Shown here: positions 54,207 through 64,000 of the stretch, piece after piece | How positions within the stretch are numbered: the first letter of the stretch is position 1 | Layout of the letters: every line of letters begins with the position of its first letter | DNA from: Bretschneidera sinensis | Taxonomy: Eukaryota > Streptophyta > Magnoliopsida > Brassicales > Akaniaceae | Assembly: GCA_023935145.1 (NCBI GenBank) | Contig: CM043701.1 | Span: 70,324,317 to 70,388,316 of the forward strand | DNA length: 64,000 bases | Direction: 5' to 3' | Program-made: the position numbers and the translations under genes | Notes under the pieces: model-generated | Seen by the model: only the letters and a program-made list of their open reading frames with translations | Database searches by the model: none | Told to the model about the DNA's origin: nothing

Positions 54207-56189
54207 ATGCTTGGTCGGAGATCCTTGAACTTAGATTTGACACATTTAGATCCCGACTTAGAAAGAACTCTTAAAAGGCAGAAAAGAGCGCTAGTTGAGA
54301 GAGAGACAGTTGAGATGGCAGAGAATTATAGGAATGCAAATCATCCTGAACATGTAGAGCAACCTAGAGCTTGGAACGTGGACTCCACTACATCCCTTAG
54401 GGACTTGTTCGCACCCGTTGCGACTAACTCATCCTCTTGCATAGTGTTGCCACCGACCAATGCCACCCACTTTGACTTGAAGCCACATGTCATCCAACTC
54501 TTACCCTCATTCTATGGCTTAGATCTTGAAAATCCTTATAGCCATGTGAAGAAGTTCAAAGACATTTGTGCCACATTCAAATTCCAGAACTTCTCTGAAG
54601 AGTCAGTCCATCTTCGACTCTTCCCTTTTTCTCTTCACGATAGAGCTAGGGCGTGGTTGGATTCCAACACGCCCGGGTCTATTACATCTTGGGAAAACCT
54701 GCTTAGCAAATTTTATCATAAGTTTTTCCCAATGTCTAGAGTGAATGAGTGCCGAAAGGAGATCAGCTCTTTCACTCAGGATGAGGATGAAAAATTTTCT
54801 GAGGGTTGGGAGCGCTTTAAAGAGTTACTGATCAGATGCCCTCCACATGGATATGAGAAGTGGAGACTCGTTCAATTCTTCTACCAAGGGTTGACTCAAC
54901 CCAACCGTAGCATGATCGAGTCTATGAATGGGGGGGCATTCTTGAGTCTAACAGGAGACGAAGCATATATGGCGTTGGACAAGTTGTCCGACAACTCGCA
55001 GCAGTGGGATTTTTCAAGCTGTCGAGATAAGTCCATTCGTGCTCCTAAGAAGGGAGGCATCTATGAGGTCAGAGAGGACGCCGATTTGAGGATAAAGTTA
55101 GATGCCCTCACTAAAAAGATTGACGCTCTCACTGTGAGCCAATCCATCAATGCTGCCAACACATTCAATGTTGAAAGCTGTTCCATCTGTGCTAGTCCCA
55201 TGCATCTAGCACAGAATTGCCCATCAATGCCGGCTTGTGCCGAGTATCCTCTGGAACAAGTAAATACTTTCAATGACTTTCGAAGGCAGTCAAATGGATC
55301 GTACTCCGAGACGTACAATCCAGGGTGGCGGAACCACCCAAATTTTTCATGGAGGCAGAACCAACCGATGAATCTGGGAGGAGCCCCTTATCATGCTCAA
55401 AATCAATATCCTCCCGGATTTGCCCCACAAATTCCTAATCATGGTCGTTCTGCCCATCCAGCACCTTCACCTGCTTACCATGCACCCACTCAAACACCAG
55501 CGCCAGTTTCACAGTCGCTAGAGGACACCCTTAAGGAGTTCATGAAGGAGACTAGCCAAAATATGAGTGATGTGAGGAGTGCAACAGTGGTAAACACCCA
55601 AGCAATTGCCAAGCTGGAGAGTCAAATAGGGCAAATTGCAAGTCACTTGGGTGAGAGAGAGAAGGGAAAGTTCCCCAGTCAGCCCGTGCAAAACCCAAAA
55701 GGACAATTTATGGTTGAGAGTTCATCAACTCCTATGCACGGGGCGGAACAAGTACAGTCGATTGTCACACTGAGGTCTGGGAGACAAGTGGACAATCGAG
55801 TGGAAGAGAGCCCTGCTATGCAGCAAGGGCAAAGGAGTGGCAACACAGAGAAGAGAGATGCTGAGCCATCTATAGCCACACCTACTGAGAAAGACCCTCC
55901 TAGGTCGTTTATACCTAGAGCGCCCTACCCCGAGAGATTACAGGCGCCCAAGAAAGGAGGGAAGTATGAGGAAATTCTGGAGGTATTCAAGCAAGTCCAA
56001 ATCAATATCCCATTTTTGGATGCCATCCATCAAATGCCATCATATGCCAAGTTTCTAAAGGACTTGGTCACTATCAAAAGGAGGACGAATGTCCCAAAAA
56101 AGGCATTTTTGACCGAGCAAGTCAGCTCAATCCTTCAGTGCAAGCTACCCATCAAGTATAAGGACCCGGGGTGTCCTACCATCTCTTGA
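54207..56189 (+). CDS. gag: H Gag protein, intact 660-codon frame
   Basis: ATG at 54207 is the first in the leader-proximal frame and the frame is uninterrupted to a TGA at 56187-56189. The retrotransposon gag (capsid-like) domain lies at about residues 75-260 (YGLDLENPYSHVKKFKDIC, SRVNECRKEISSFTQ, GYEKWRLVQFFYQGLTQ). A CCHC knuckle, CSICASPMHLAQNC, spans residues 325-338 with perfect CX2CX4HX4C spacing. Next come a Pro/Gln/His-rich region, a helix likely to coil (VNTQAIAKLESQIGQIASH), and the conserved stretch before protease (LDAIHQMPSYAKFLKDL). The TGA replaces the Cys of TISCTIG in A2, so Gag is made alone unless the stop is read through. Confidence 0.9.
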   Translation: MLGRRSLNLDLTHLDPDLERTLKRQKRALVERETVEMAENYRNANHPEHVEQPRAWNVDSTTSLRDLFAPVATNSSSCIVLPPTNATHFDLKPHVIQLLPSFYGLDLENPYSHVKKFKDICATFKFQNFSEESVHLRLFPFSLHDRARAWLDSNTPGSITSWENLLSKFYHKFFPMSRVNECRKEISSFTQDEDEKFSEGWERFKELLIRCPPHGYEKWRLVQFFYQGLTQPNRSMIESMNGGAFLSLTGDEAYMALDKLSDNSQQWDFSSCRDKSIRAPKKGGIYEVREDADLRIKLDALTKKIDALTVSQSINAANTFNVESCSICASPMHLAQNCPSMPACAEYPLEQVNTFNDFRRQSNGSYSETYNPGWRNHPNFSWRQNQPMNLGGAPYHAQNQYPPGFAPQIPNHGRSAHPAPSPAYHAPTQTPAPVSQSLEDTLKEFMKETSQNMSDVRSATVVNTQAIAKLESQIGQIASHLGEREKGKFPSQPVQNPKGQFMVESSSTPMHGAEQVQSIVTLRSGRQVDNRVEESPAMQQGQRSGNTEKRDAEPSIATPTEKDPPRSFIPRAPYPERLQAPKKGGKYEEILEVFKQVQINIPFLDAIHQMPSYAKFLKDLVTIKRRTNVPKKAFLTEQVSSILQCKLPIKYKDPGCPTIS

Positions 56190-57476
56190 ACGATAGGAGT
56201 CAGCCACATTGAGAGGGCTCTCTTGGATCTAGGGGCGAGTGTGAATCTTCTACCCTACTCAGTCTATTTAGAATTGGGGTTAGGAGAATTGAAGCCCACA
56301 TCCACTACGCTTCAATTGGCTGACAGGTCAGTGAAAAGACCACGGGGAATAGTTGAGGACGTTTTGATAAAAGTGGATAAGTTCTATTTCCCCGTGGATT
56401 TTATTGTGCTTGACACAGAGCCGGTTCAGAATATAGGGATTCAAATACCGGTTATTCTAGGGCGACCATTCTTAGCCACGGCTAACGCCCTGATAAATTG
56501 TAGGACAGGGGTGATGAAGATCTCCTTCGGAAATATGACAGTGGAGTTGAATATTTTTGATATCACTAGGCAACCACATGAATATGATGAAGTGAGAAAT
56601 GTATGCTTGATAGAGGAGATTCTTGAGGAGACTGTGAATGAATCAAGCACTGAGGACCCCCTGGAGGCATGTTTTGCTCAATTTGGAGAGGATTTGGATT
56701 TAGATAAATTACTTGAGCAAGCAAATGCCATTTTGGAGTCTCCTCCTCGGGAGAGCAGTAAGATGGAGGAGATTGCGGATGACTCCCGCACTGAGGACCC
56801 CCTAGAGGCATGCTTTGCTCAATTTGGAGAGGATATGGATTTAGATAAATTACTTGAGCAAGCGAATGCCATTTTAGAGTCTCCTCCTCGGAAGAGCAAT
56901 AAGATGGAGGAGACCACCGCACCTGAAACCCCCAAGAAGGAACTTAAGCCTTTACCAGATAATCTTAAGTATAAGTTCCTAGGTTCAGCCGATAGTTTGC
57001 CTGTGATTATACCTTCCGATTTGGGTGATGCTCTAGAGGAGAAATTATTGGACGTCTTAAAAGAGCATAAGGAAGCTATAGGCTGGACTATTGAGGATGT
57101 CAAGGGGATCAGCCCCTCGGTGGTGACGTACATGATACATTTAGAGGAGGATGCCAAGCCATCGAGGGAGCCACAAAGAAGGCTCAACCCTGCTTTGCAA
57201 GAGGTTGTGAGGGCGGAAGATATGAAGCTGTTAGAGGCAGGGATCATTTATCCCATCTCTGATAGCAAGTGGGTGAGCCAGATTCATGTTATGCCCAAAC
57301 GTGCTGAATTAACGGTAGTGCAGCATAAGGACAACGAGTTGCTTCCAACTCGTGTTCGGTCAATTTGGAGAAAGTGTCTAGACTACCGTAAATTGAATGC
57401 TGCCATTAGGCCTGATCATTTTCCATTCCCATTTATTGATCAGATGGTGGAGAGCTTAGTTGGGTCTATTTACTAA
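56190..57476 (+). pseudogene. H protease, spacer and truncated RT start
   Basis: Same frame as gag, open from the TGA to TAA at 57474. Protease active site LLDLGASVNLLPYS, LQLADRSVKRPRGIVED, ILGRPFLATANALIN. The acidic spacer holds a 141-bp tandem duplication. RT lead-in and first motif are present (WTIEDVKGISPSV, CLDYRKLNAAIRPDHFPFP), then the frame ends in VESLVGSIY, before the YCFLDGYSG motif. Protease may be active if translated; RT cannot be. Confidence 0.88.
56649..56930 (+). repeat. 141-bp in-frame tandem duplication in the H protease-RT spacer
   Basis: ACTGAGGACCCCCTGGAGGC begins at 56649 and its near-copy at 56790, 141 bp (47 codons) apart. Each copy encodes TEDPLEACFAQFGED followed by LDKLLEQANAILESPP. 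A2 has one copy. Confidence 0.93.
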
Positions 57477-57616
57477 TGTTGGGTCTGGCTGAAGACGTTA
57501 AACTTAGCGCTCATGGGAGGCACCCCACAGCTTATCTTTTCTTTTCTTTTGTTTATTTATTATTTCACATTTTTATGTTTAATGTTTGTTTCCAGTATTT
57601 TTTGTTTTCCAGTTTT

Positions 57617-57647
<31 letters not shown>

Positions 57648-58778
57648 TTTCAGGGACAAAGCGTACTTCAGTTCAAGTTTGGGGGTATGCTATGAGCCAT
57701 ACCAGTCCAGATAGTTCTCCATATCTCAGGTCAGCTCTTTCCATATTAGTCACACATTGGGGTCAATGTGTAATTTAAGTTTGGGGGTATGGGAGACACA
57801 TCACACACTTTGTCCTAATTTGTTGTCTTTTCGTCATAGAGATAAATGCATGCTCATGTTATCGTGAAATTTTAGTTGATCTAAACATTTCTTGTGATGT
57901 GATGTCATTGGTGAGCTTAACATTTTGAACACATGATCTGGTGATAAATTTTTAAAATTTAGTTACTTACTTTAGGCATTTTGAGAATTCACATGTTTGA
58001 TCTAATCTCACACGAGCACATTAGCATAAATTATGTGAGGTATGACACGTGATTTTAATGTGTATTTTTCCTTATCTTAACTGAAACTGGATGACTTGTT
58101 GGATGAACTCTTGGGCATAGGAAAATATAAAAAAAAAAAAAAATTATCAATAAACTTTTCGCTGAGTAACTGGACCTCTTGCCTCAGTAAGCAGTGAGTG
58201 TTCACGTCAAAAGGTGAAATTTTGCTTGGTAATATTAAGGTCGGTTTAATTTCGTAGCCTTTTTGACTCGAGTTAGTAAGTCCTTAGGGGTGTCTTTACA
58301 CCTAATGCCCTAAAACCACCTGGTTTGGGAGTCATTGACTTAACACTCGCTACATGGGTCAATTAGAAAGCTCAAGGGAACTAAGCATAGCCGTGCCTTA
58401 ATAATAAAAAAAAAAAAGAGAGAGAATAAAATAAAAACTATGCCTTTTCGTTCATTTTTGATGGGAAATTCAGTGAATCTTGAGATATGGAGACCTTACA
58501 CATTAGAATTACTTGGAAGCTTCATTTTTATGTACTAATTCACCTTACACTGATTCAAGCTTGTGATGCCTTATCCTGCCTTTTGTAAGTAATTAGATTT
58601 TAACATTTCTATTCATTGCGAAGATGGGTTTACCTTTTTAAGCTTGCTTATGAATGAATATCATGGTGATGTGTGCTCCTTAAATTTTTGGATACCATGA
58701 GTGTTGACTTTATCTTTATGTTCTTTGTTTTTCATTGAGTCTTTTATTTTGTTTTGCTAAGGGACTAGCAAAATATAA
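57477..58778 (+). other. H 3' non-coding region
   Basis: No coding sequence. Landmarks: GCGCTCATGGGAGGCACCCC (57506-57525), a T-rich run (57600-57650), two PPT-like AGTTTGGGGGT motifs (57676-57686 and 57778-57788), a hairpin region CTGAGTAAC...GCCTCAG (58162-58188), and GGTGTCTTTACACC (58288-58301). Colinear with A2, but with single hairpin blocks and no (AT)n tract. Confidence 0.78.
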
Positions 58779-58791
58779 GTTTGGGGGTATT
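58779..58791 (+). other. H polypurine tract
   Basis: AGTTTGGGGGTAT directly before the TGATGAGTC start of the 3' LTR. Confidence 0.92.
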
Positions 58792-60055
58792 TGATGAGTC
58801 TTAAATATTGCATATTTTAGACCCTTAACTTATACTTGTTATGCTCTTAGTTAGTAGTATTTTACTTCATTTTACGTTTTTCTTGTGTTTTGTGTGTTTT
58901 TACAGCTTTGTGGAGAAAGTGCAGCATTTCAGGTTGATTTGAAGCTTCTGGTGACATTGCGCTCGATCGCAACAGATATGCGATCGAGCGCACCAGCGCT
59001 CGAGCGCACCTGCCTTTGAACGAGCGCAAGGTCAACATCCCACATCGAAATAATTGAAGTTCAGTGCATTTGCGATCGATCGCAGCAGACATGCGATCGA
59101 GCGCACATGAGATCGTGCGCACAAGACATGCGATCGATCGTACCTGCGATCGATCGCACCACACTGCGATCGAGCGCACTCGGGCCTGTATCCCACATCG
59201 TTTCTGCAACCTGTTTTACTCCGGGTCTCTCCCTATATAAACACCATTTGGCATCATAATCCAGTGTACAATTCCTAAGCCACTTTGGTGTTTACCGGTG
59301 GACGTCCGCTAGCATTCTGGTGGATCCCGAAGGCATTGCTACCACGAGGGGAAGCGCCGCCCGTCAGCGAGTGGAATTTCTCCCATGTAAAGTTGTTTAT
59401 TTATTTCTTTATATTCAGTTGTTTTAGTTTAAATGTTTAGCACTTGTTATTATAGTTTTATAGTTATGAGTGGCTAGACTCTTCAGCTAAGGTTGAAGAT
59501 GAAGCCCCGCCGTTGTTTGGCGTAGTAGTTCAGATTTGCTTGTACAAATCTGACAATTTTTAGTATAAATGTTCTGTCAATTATTTGAGTTAATCTTATA
59601 ATTGATTGAGTTTAAATTGTCTGTTGGATTTTCTTTGTGTTTCATCTGATGGATACATTGAATGCTTTTCGATTAAATTGGATTCCCTTTGTGATTTGTT
59701 AAGAGCGGATACATTGGGTGCTTTTGGTTTAGTTGGGATATTCTTTGTTTTTTGTCTTATAGTTGGATTCATTGAATGTTTTGATAGGCTATATTTTTAG
59801 AACATGTATGCTTAACTTTGGTGGGGTGGATTCGGAAACCTTAGTGCTTTTTATTATTAGTTTTAAAATCAATTTAATTTAGTTTTAATTTATTTTACAA
59901 ATTATCATTCAAAATTCGGAACTAGGTTAAGATAGAGTTAATTTAGATTGAAAATATACTTTCACAACGCAATTCCCTGTGGATTCGACCTCGCACTTGC
60001 ACACGCTATATTGCAAACGACTCGTGCGCTTGCGAGTAATTTAAAACTCACAACA
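58792..60055 (+). repeat. H 3' LTR (1264 bp)
   Basis: Nearly identical to 52758-54021; differences seen at 59230 (T for C) and 59644 (A for G). TATATAAA at 59234-59241 and the palindromic array at 58958-59181. Ends CTCACAACA then TSD ACGAG. Confidence 0.97.
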
Positions 60056-61337
60056 ACGAGGAAAGCAAACTACAAGAGAAAGTGTAAACCTTAACACTAA
60101 ATGGTAAAGTTCAAGTAAGACAATCTGAATTTTACAAATGAAATTATATAAGAGAATTATGAAAATATGATGAAGAATTCAATAAGGAAATAACAAGGTT
60201 CCAAGAATCCTTCCTAAGTTCCCTTCCTTATTCCTATCTTGACTCAAATGTTTTATCTCAATTACTAGTTTCACATCCTAAACAAGCAATTGGTAAATAT
60301 TCAATCAAAGCACATAAGTACCCTAATGTAATTGCCATAAATCACTCTCTAATTCCAATTTAAACACACCAGATCTATCTTATAAATTATCAAGAAGCGA
60401 CAATATATTTCAATAATAATACTGCAGTAATGGATAAACCTATAAGATAGATCTAACGAAATCAGTTGCATCTAACAACTTTGACATAAGAAAAGCTTGA
60501 CTAGACTTATATGGAGAAGAAGATTGCAATCACCGGATTAAGAAAATTTAAGAGAAGAAGAACATAAATTACAGCAGTCACATGAATTCAAATCCTTCTT
60601 ATTTTATCAAAGAGTAAACCATAAACAATGTTTAACAATCAATCCATACAACTGAATCAAAGATAGAAATAAGAATAACTACACCTAGAAACTCATCCTT
60701 TCACCTTGCTTGGAGTTTAGTTGAACATGAAGTTCATCTTTGATCACCTTGAGGAAGAAGAAGATGGAAGCTCTCTCAATCCAAAAATATTTCTCTTCAG
60801 CAAACCTCAAGTGTTCTATTAATACCCCAGAAGGTTCAAGGGTATTTTCGAGTGAAAGAAAAAAATCATAAAGTCCTAAAAGGTCGAGAGAAGTCATAAA
60901 CTAAAAACAAAGAAATCGCATCCGCGTTGTGATACAGAACAGAGGTGCCACGGTATCTATACAAAATGCTCCCGCGCCGCGATGCAAACCATGCCTCGTC
61001 GCGGTGCTGCCACCTGAACACAGATTCTCAATGATGCGGATGGCCGTGGCGCAAATCATCTGTGCCACGGCACAAAACCCAAAAAATGAGTTTTCTTCAA
61101 TTTATCCTTCCGAAACCATTGCTTAACTCCAACATGCATAGAATCTTCGTGCTTTAATTAACGTTAGCTTTTCCATCTCTTTTAAACACAAAATACCTGA
61201 AAATGCATCGAAAAAAATCAATATACCAAGAATGACACTTATGAATTATTAAGGCATAAATGTGTAATCTAGCCCTAAATCAACCCTAAATGCTAACAAA
61301 TAAACACTAGAAAAGATGCATTTTCTAACTCTCATCA
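60056..61337 (-). repeat. D 5' LTR, outer part
   Basis: Resumes the D LTR after H (ACGAGGAAAGCAAACTACAA matches the G LTR in reverse) and ends AACTCTCATCA, the reverse complement of TGATGAGAGT. The next bases, CTATT (61338-61342), should be the D target duplication. GC-rich block at 60920-61080 with TGTGCCACGGCACA (61061-61074). A degenerate TATTAATA (minus strand, near 60815-60824) stands where G has TATAAATA. R/U5 repeats lie at 60370-60560. Confidence 0.9.
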
Positions 61338-61912
61338 CTATTTTTTAGGGTGCTATAGATATATATGATGAACCTAGTATCACATCAAAAGAGAATTTAA
61401 TCTCCCTACTAGGAGGCAAACTAGATAACTCATCAACAAATGCATCGGAAAAATCTTTCACTACTAAGATTTCTTCCAACTATCCTCTATCATTTATAAA
61501 ATCCACCATATATGCCAAATACCCCTCACATCTTTTACTTAACCATTTACTAGTAGTCAGAGCAAAATAAGATAGTCTAGAGTATCTTATGTTCTCCCGA
61601 AAACTAAATTCCTCTTGTCCATATCTTGAACACTACATTCTTTCTGGAACAATCAACCCAGGTGTAATACGTCGACAACCAATTCAATCCCAAAATCAAA
61701 TGAAAATTTATCATATTCAAAGGTAATTAATTAACTTCAAATTCTCTATCACTAATACGAATCACACAACCCATGTAAACATTTATGATTATCACTCTAT
61801 CTTTAGTGGGAACTTCAACATTAATAATATGCATCAAAGGACTAATACATGTATCAATAGACTTCATATGACTTTTAGATGCAAAAGAATGGGTTACACC
61901 AGGATCAATCAA
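61338..61912 (-). pseudogene. J protease and start of RT, broken
   Basis: Protease motif MIDPGVTHSFAS (D-P-G) at 61912-61877, EVPTKDRVIIINVY, then LGLNWLSTYYTWVDC, the usual end of a Del-type protease. Then, in shifting frames, CEGYLAYMVDF, LEEILVVKDFSDAFVDEL and SSLPPSREIKFSFDV with ISIAP just before the D junction. RT catalytic motifs would lie outside the window, left of D. Confidence 0.82.
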
Positions 61913-61959
61913 TAATCTAGCTTGTATATCTAGAATAGATATTGTACCTATAAAAACAT

Positions 61960-63373
61960 TAGGAGTAGCTTGGGCATCCTGCTAGGTCAATTCATAATTC
62001 CATTCTCTCTGGACTGCATCTGACTACCTCACCCTCTTTCAACAACTGTTCATCTGCCTCAACCCGGCATATTCCCTGATCTACCACCTGTCTTCTCCCA
62101 ACACCTCCAACACTTATCTCAACAGTTGCTCACTAGACAATCTGCACTAATATGTCCCCCCTCACCACATACAAAGCAAATCAGAGTAGGACAATTCCGA
62201 GACAGATGACCTATCTAATTATATCTATAACAAACTTTTGTCTCTCGATCATACATTAGATTACCACTTCCCCTTGGTGGCATACTTTATCCTCTACTAT
62301 AACTTCTAGTTTTCATAATTGTCTACCAAATCTATGGGTCCCGCCAATATTCCTCTGAGCTATAGAAGCAACAGATCATGCTTGCCTCTGGCTTTGTATT
62401 ACAATTCTTTATGACAAAGAACGCCCCTTTTAGGGTGGTCTCCCACCCTGCACACTTATACTACCACTACCTCTAGAACCTTCATGTCTAAGCCTCTTCA
62501 ACCACTCTTTCTCTCTACCTTAACCTCCATCACATCTTTCTCAATCTGAAGTGCTATATCCACTAACTAAACATAATTTATATGCCTCATGTAAGATAGT
62601 TTCGATCTAATCTCAAAATATAATCCATCTAGAAACCTCTTACACTTCTTTTCCTTTATGTCTACCATTTTCGATACAAACCTTATCAAGGTCACAAATC
62701 TGTTATAAATAAATGAAATCTCTCTTTTGTTGGGCTTTGAAAGTATGTGAGCAATTTTTATAAAAGAAAACGGCTCCTTAAATTTACTCCAAGTTAAGGG
62801 TCTATCAACATATGCACTTACTCTGGGAAGAGTATCCTCTCACCATTCTAAAGCTTCTCCTTCTAACTTAAACGAAGCAAAGGTGGCCCTCTGCCTGTCA
62901 GTCACTAGTAAAATACCAAATAATCTTTCTACATGTTTTACCCATAGCTCAGGCTCAAAAAGATTCATAAATCCTTCAAACAACAAAGCATTCAACTTAA
63001 TATGTCTAATAAAACAATTTCCTTGCATCTCGTGCATAAACTCACCTTTCCCTTTTTAAACGTCTACCATTACTAGATTTACAACAACCTCAAGCACTGC
63101 TCTAGCCTGTTCATCAAATCTATGCTATAGACTATCAACTCTATCATCTATTACATTCATTTTCTCAAGAGCATGAGTAAGAGCTTATTTTAGCTCATCT
63201 CTTTCAACTCCAGATTCTCTTACACCCCTACCAATATCAATTATACTGTCATCACGTTCCCCTCTAGGAACCACAGACTCAGACTCAACCTCAACTTATC
63301 TAAATATTAGGGGCCTACCATGCTCTCTCTGGTCAGTAACTCTAACTCTAAGTCTCCTATGTCCACGTGACAT
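61960..63373 (-). pseudogene. J gag, broken
   Basis: ATG at 63371-63373 (MSRGHRRLRVRVTDQ). The gag domain includes FMNLFEPELWVKHVERLF and TDRQRATFASFKLEGEALEW (63037-62840), PLTWSKFKEPF, and RFLDGLYFEIRSKLSY. Two zinc knuckles near 62236-62143: the first reads CYRYN-stop-IGHLSRNC (second Cys and next codon lost), the second CFVCGEGGHISADC is intact. More than ten stops. Confidence 0.82.
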
Positions 63374-63461
63374 CCTCAGACTATGCATTAAAATATAATT
63401 TACTTTAATCTTCCACTTTTTTTTTTCTTTTTATGCAGTCTACGGAATCATAAAACATCAT

Positions 63462-63473
63462 TCTCTTATACCA
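63462..63473 (-). other. J primer-binding site
   Basis: Minus strand TGGTATAAGAGA, 10 of 12 bases matching the initiator-Met tRNA complement TGGTATCAGAGC, four bases after the LTR. Confidence 0.75.
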
Positions 63474-63477
63474 AAAT

Positions 63478-64000
63478 TGTAACAATCCATCTCGAGTTGG
63501 CCACCCCCGAGACAGTGTCGTCACGTTTTGAATCCCAGCACAAGATATATATGCAACAATATAAAAACGTACATAGGAGTTACATTATTAAAATTTCAAT
63601 TGAAATAATATATATATAATATGATGCATAAATACTTACAAATATTTTTTTTCATTCCATTAGTCTGAGGATGTGGACCATGTGGGTTACAGATAATGAC
63701 TCAGTCTAAATCTCAGCTCACCAATCTATCTGTCCTACCAGCTACCTGAAATTATTTAACAATAAGGAGTGAGCTTCACAAGCTAAGTGAATTAAATTTA
63801 CTAGAAGTACTCGATTATATACTTCCAGTGACATCTTATAATTCAATCATTCAAATAATCTTCCCATATTCATTCATCTATTATCTCAGATAAATCAATA
63901 ATAACTTCCTATTATAATTTCAACTATTTATTAATCTCACTTAAATTAATCATCAAACATATCAATTTTTCTTCTCATATATTTGAGCATCTTGAGAATA
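63478..64000 (-). repeat. J 5' LTR, partial
   Basis: The plus-strand TGTAACAATCCATCTCGAG is a typical Tekay-type LTR terminus in reverse. The outer end and TSD lie outside the window. AT-rich with short TATATA runs near 63608-63619; I see nothing else in it. Confidence 0.78.

Larger units (their letters stand above)
52758..60055 (+). mobile_element. H, young internally deleted Athila-like element (family 1), 7298 bp
   Basis: TGATGAGTC...CTCACAACA with TSD ACGAG (52753-52757 and 60056-60060), inside the 5' LTR of D. Both LTRs are 1264 bp, and reading them side by side I find two substitutions (C53196/T59230 and G53610/A59644). PBS is a perfect tRNA-Asp match. It encodes an open gag, protease and the start of RT, then jumps at about 57475 to the 3' non-coding region, so most of RT, RNase H, integrase and ORF3 are absent. 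If the deletion predates insertion, H moved with proteins supplied in trans. Confidence 0.96.
61338..64000 (-). mobile_element. J, Tekay/Del-type Ty3/gypsy chromovirus element, 5' part
   Basis: Outermost element. Right to left: 5' LTR from 63478 to beyond the window, PBS, gag, protease and RT lead-in, where D interrupts it at 61337/61338. The CEGYLAYMVDF and LPPSREIKFSFDVILG motifs near the break are typical of the Del/Tekay PR-RT junction. The many stops make it the most decayed element here, in line with being the oldest. Confidence 0.85.

Noticed and set aside
56187..56189. TGA at a Cys codon as selenocysteine
   Set aside because: Land plants lack the selenoprotein machinery, and no SECIS-like element is evident. 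A nonsense or regulated stop is simpler.
61338..64000. Host plant gene in the right flank
   Set aside because: Every recognisable coding piece is gag or protease/RT lead-in of a Tekay-type element, and an LTR with PBS follows.

Overview
The window is plant repetitive DNA: a deep nest of LTR retrotransposons with no host gene I can support. Plant origin is indicated by three Athila-like Ty3/gypsy families whose primer-binding sites (PBS) match the 3' end of plant tRNA-Asp, by Tork/Tnt1-like Ty1/copia elements with initiator-Met-tRNA PBSs, and by a Tekay/Del-type chromovirus. The AT-rich background fits a eudicot, but I cannot name the species.

Nesting was read from LTR ends (TG...CA), 5-bp target-site duplications (TSDs) and protein continuity across breaks. 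The outer host is J, a minus-strand Tekay-type gypsy element (61338-64000, cut by the window end). D, a minus-strand Athila-like element of family 2, is inserted in J. It survives as three pieces (12296-16938, 51532-52757, 60056-61337) and continues past the left window edge. Three elements sit inside D: copia A in ORF3 (1-2347 and 11309-12295), E in gag (16939-51531, family 3) and H in the 5' LTR (52758-60055, family 1). Copia A's LTR is split by A2 (2348-11308, family 1). E is split by F (19660-26426, family 3, in gag), G (27058-37444, family 2, before protease) and copia B (42123-47975, in ORF3). Nesting is therefore four deep in two branches, and relative insertion order follows from it.

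Layout of the Athila-like elements: LTR, tRNA-Asp PBS, gag with a CCHC knuckle, aspartic protease (DLGAS motif), reverse transcriptase (RT), RNase H, integrase, a spacer, ORF3 (resembling the domain catalogued as 'putative plant transposon protein'; often called env-like in Athila), about 1.3 kb of 3' non-coding DNA, polypurine tract (PPT), LTR. Nearly every gene here is broken by stops, frameshifts or deletions. The exception is the 660-codon gag of H. H has LTRs differing at only two positions I could find, yet lacks most of RT and all of RNase H, integrase and ORF3.

The most interesting signal is non-coding. A 14-bp palindromic CpG-rich motif (TGCG[A/C]TCGA[T/G]CGCA) forms arrays upstream of the TATA box in LTRs of families 1 and 3. 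In family 3 it recurs just before the gag and ORF3 start codons and in the pol-ORF3 spacer. Family 2 elements carry different GC-rich motifs at the equivalent LTR and spacer positions, suggesting a promoter-like module ahead of ORF3. Long stretches without genes are LTRs and 3' non-coding regions, described individually below.
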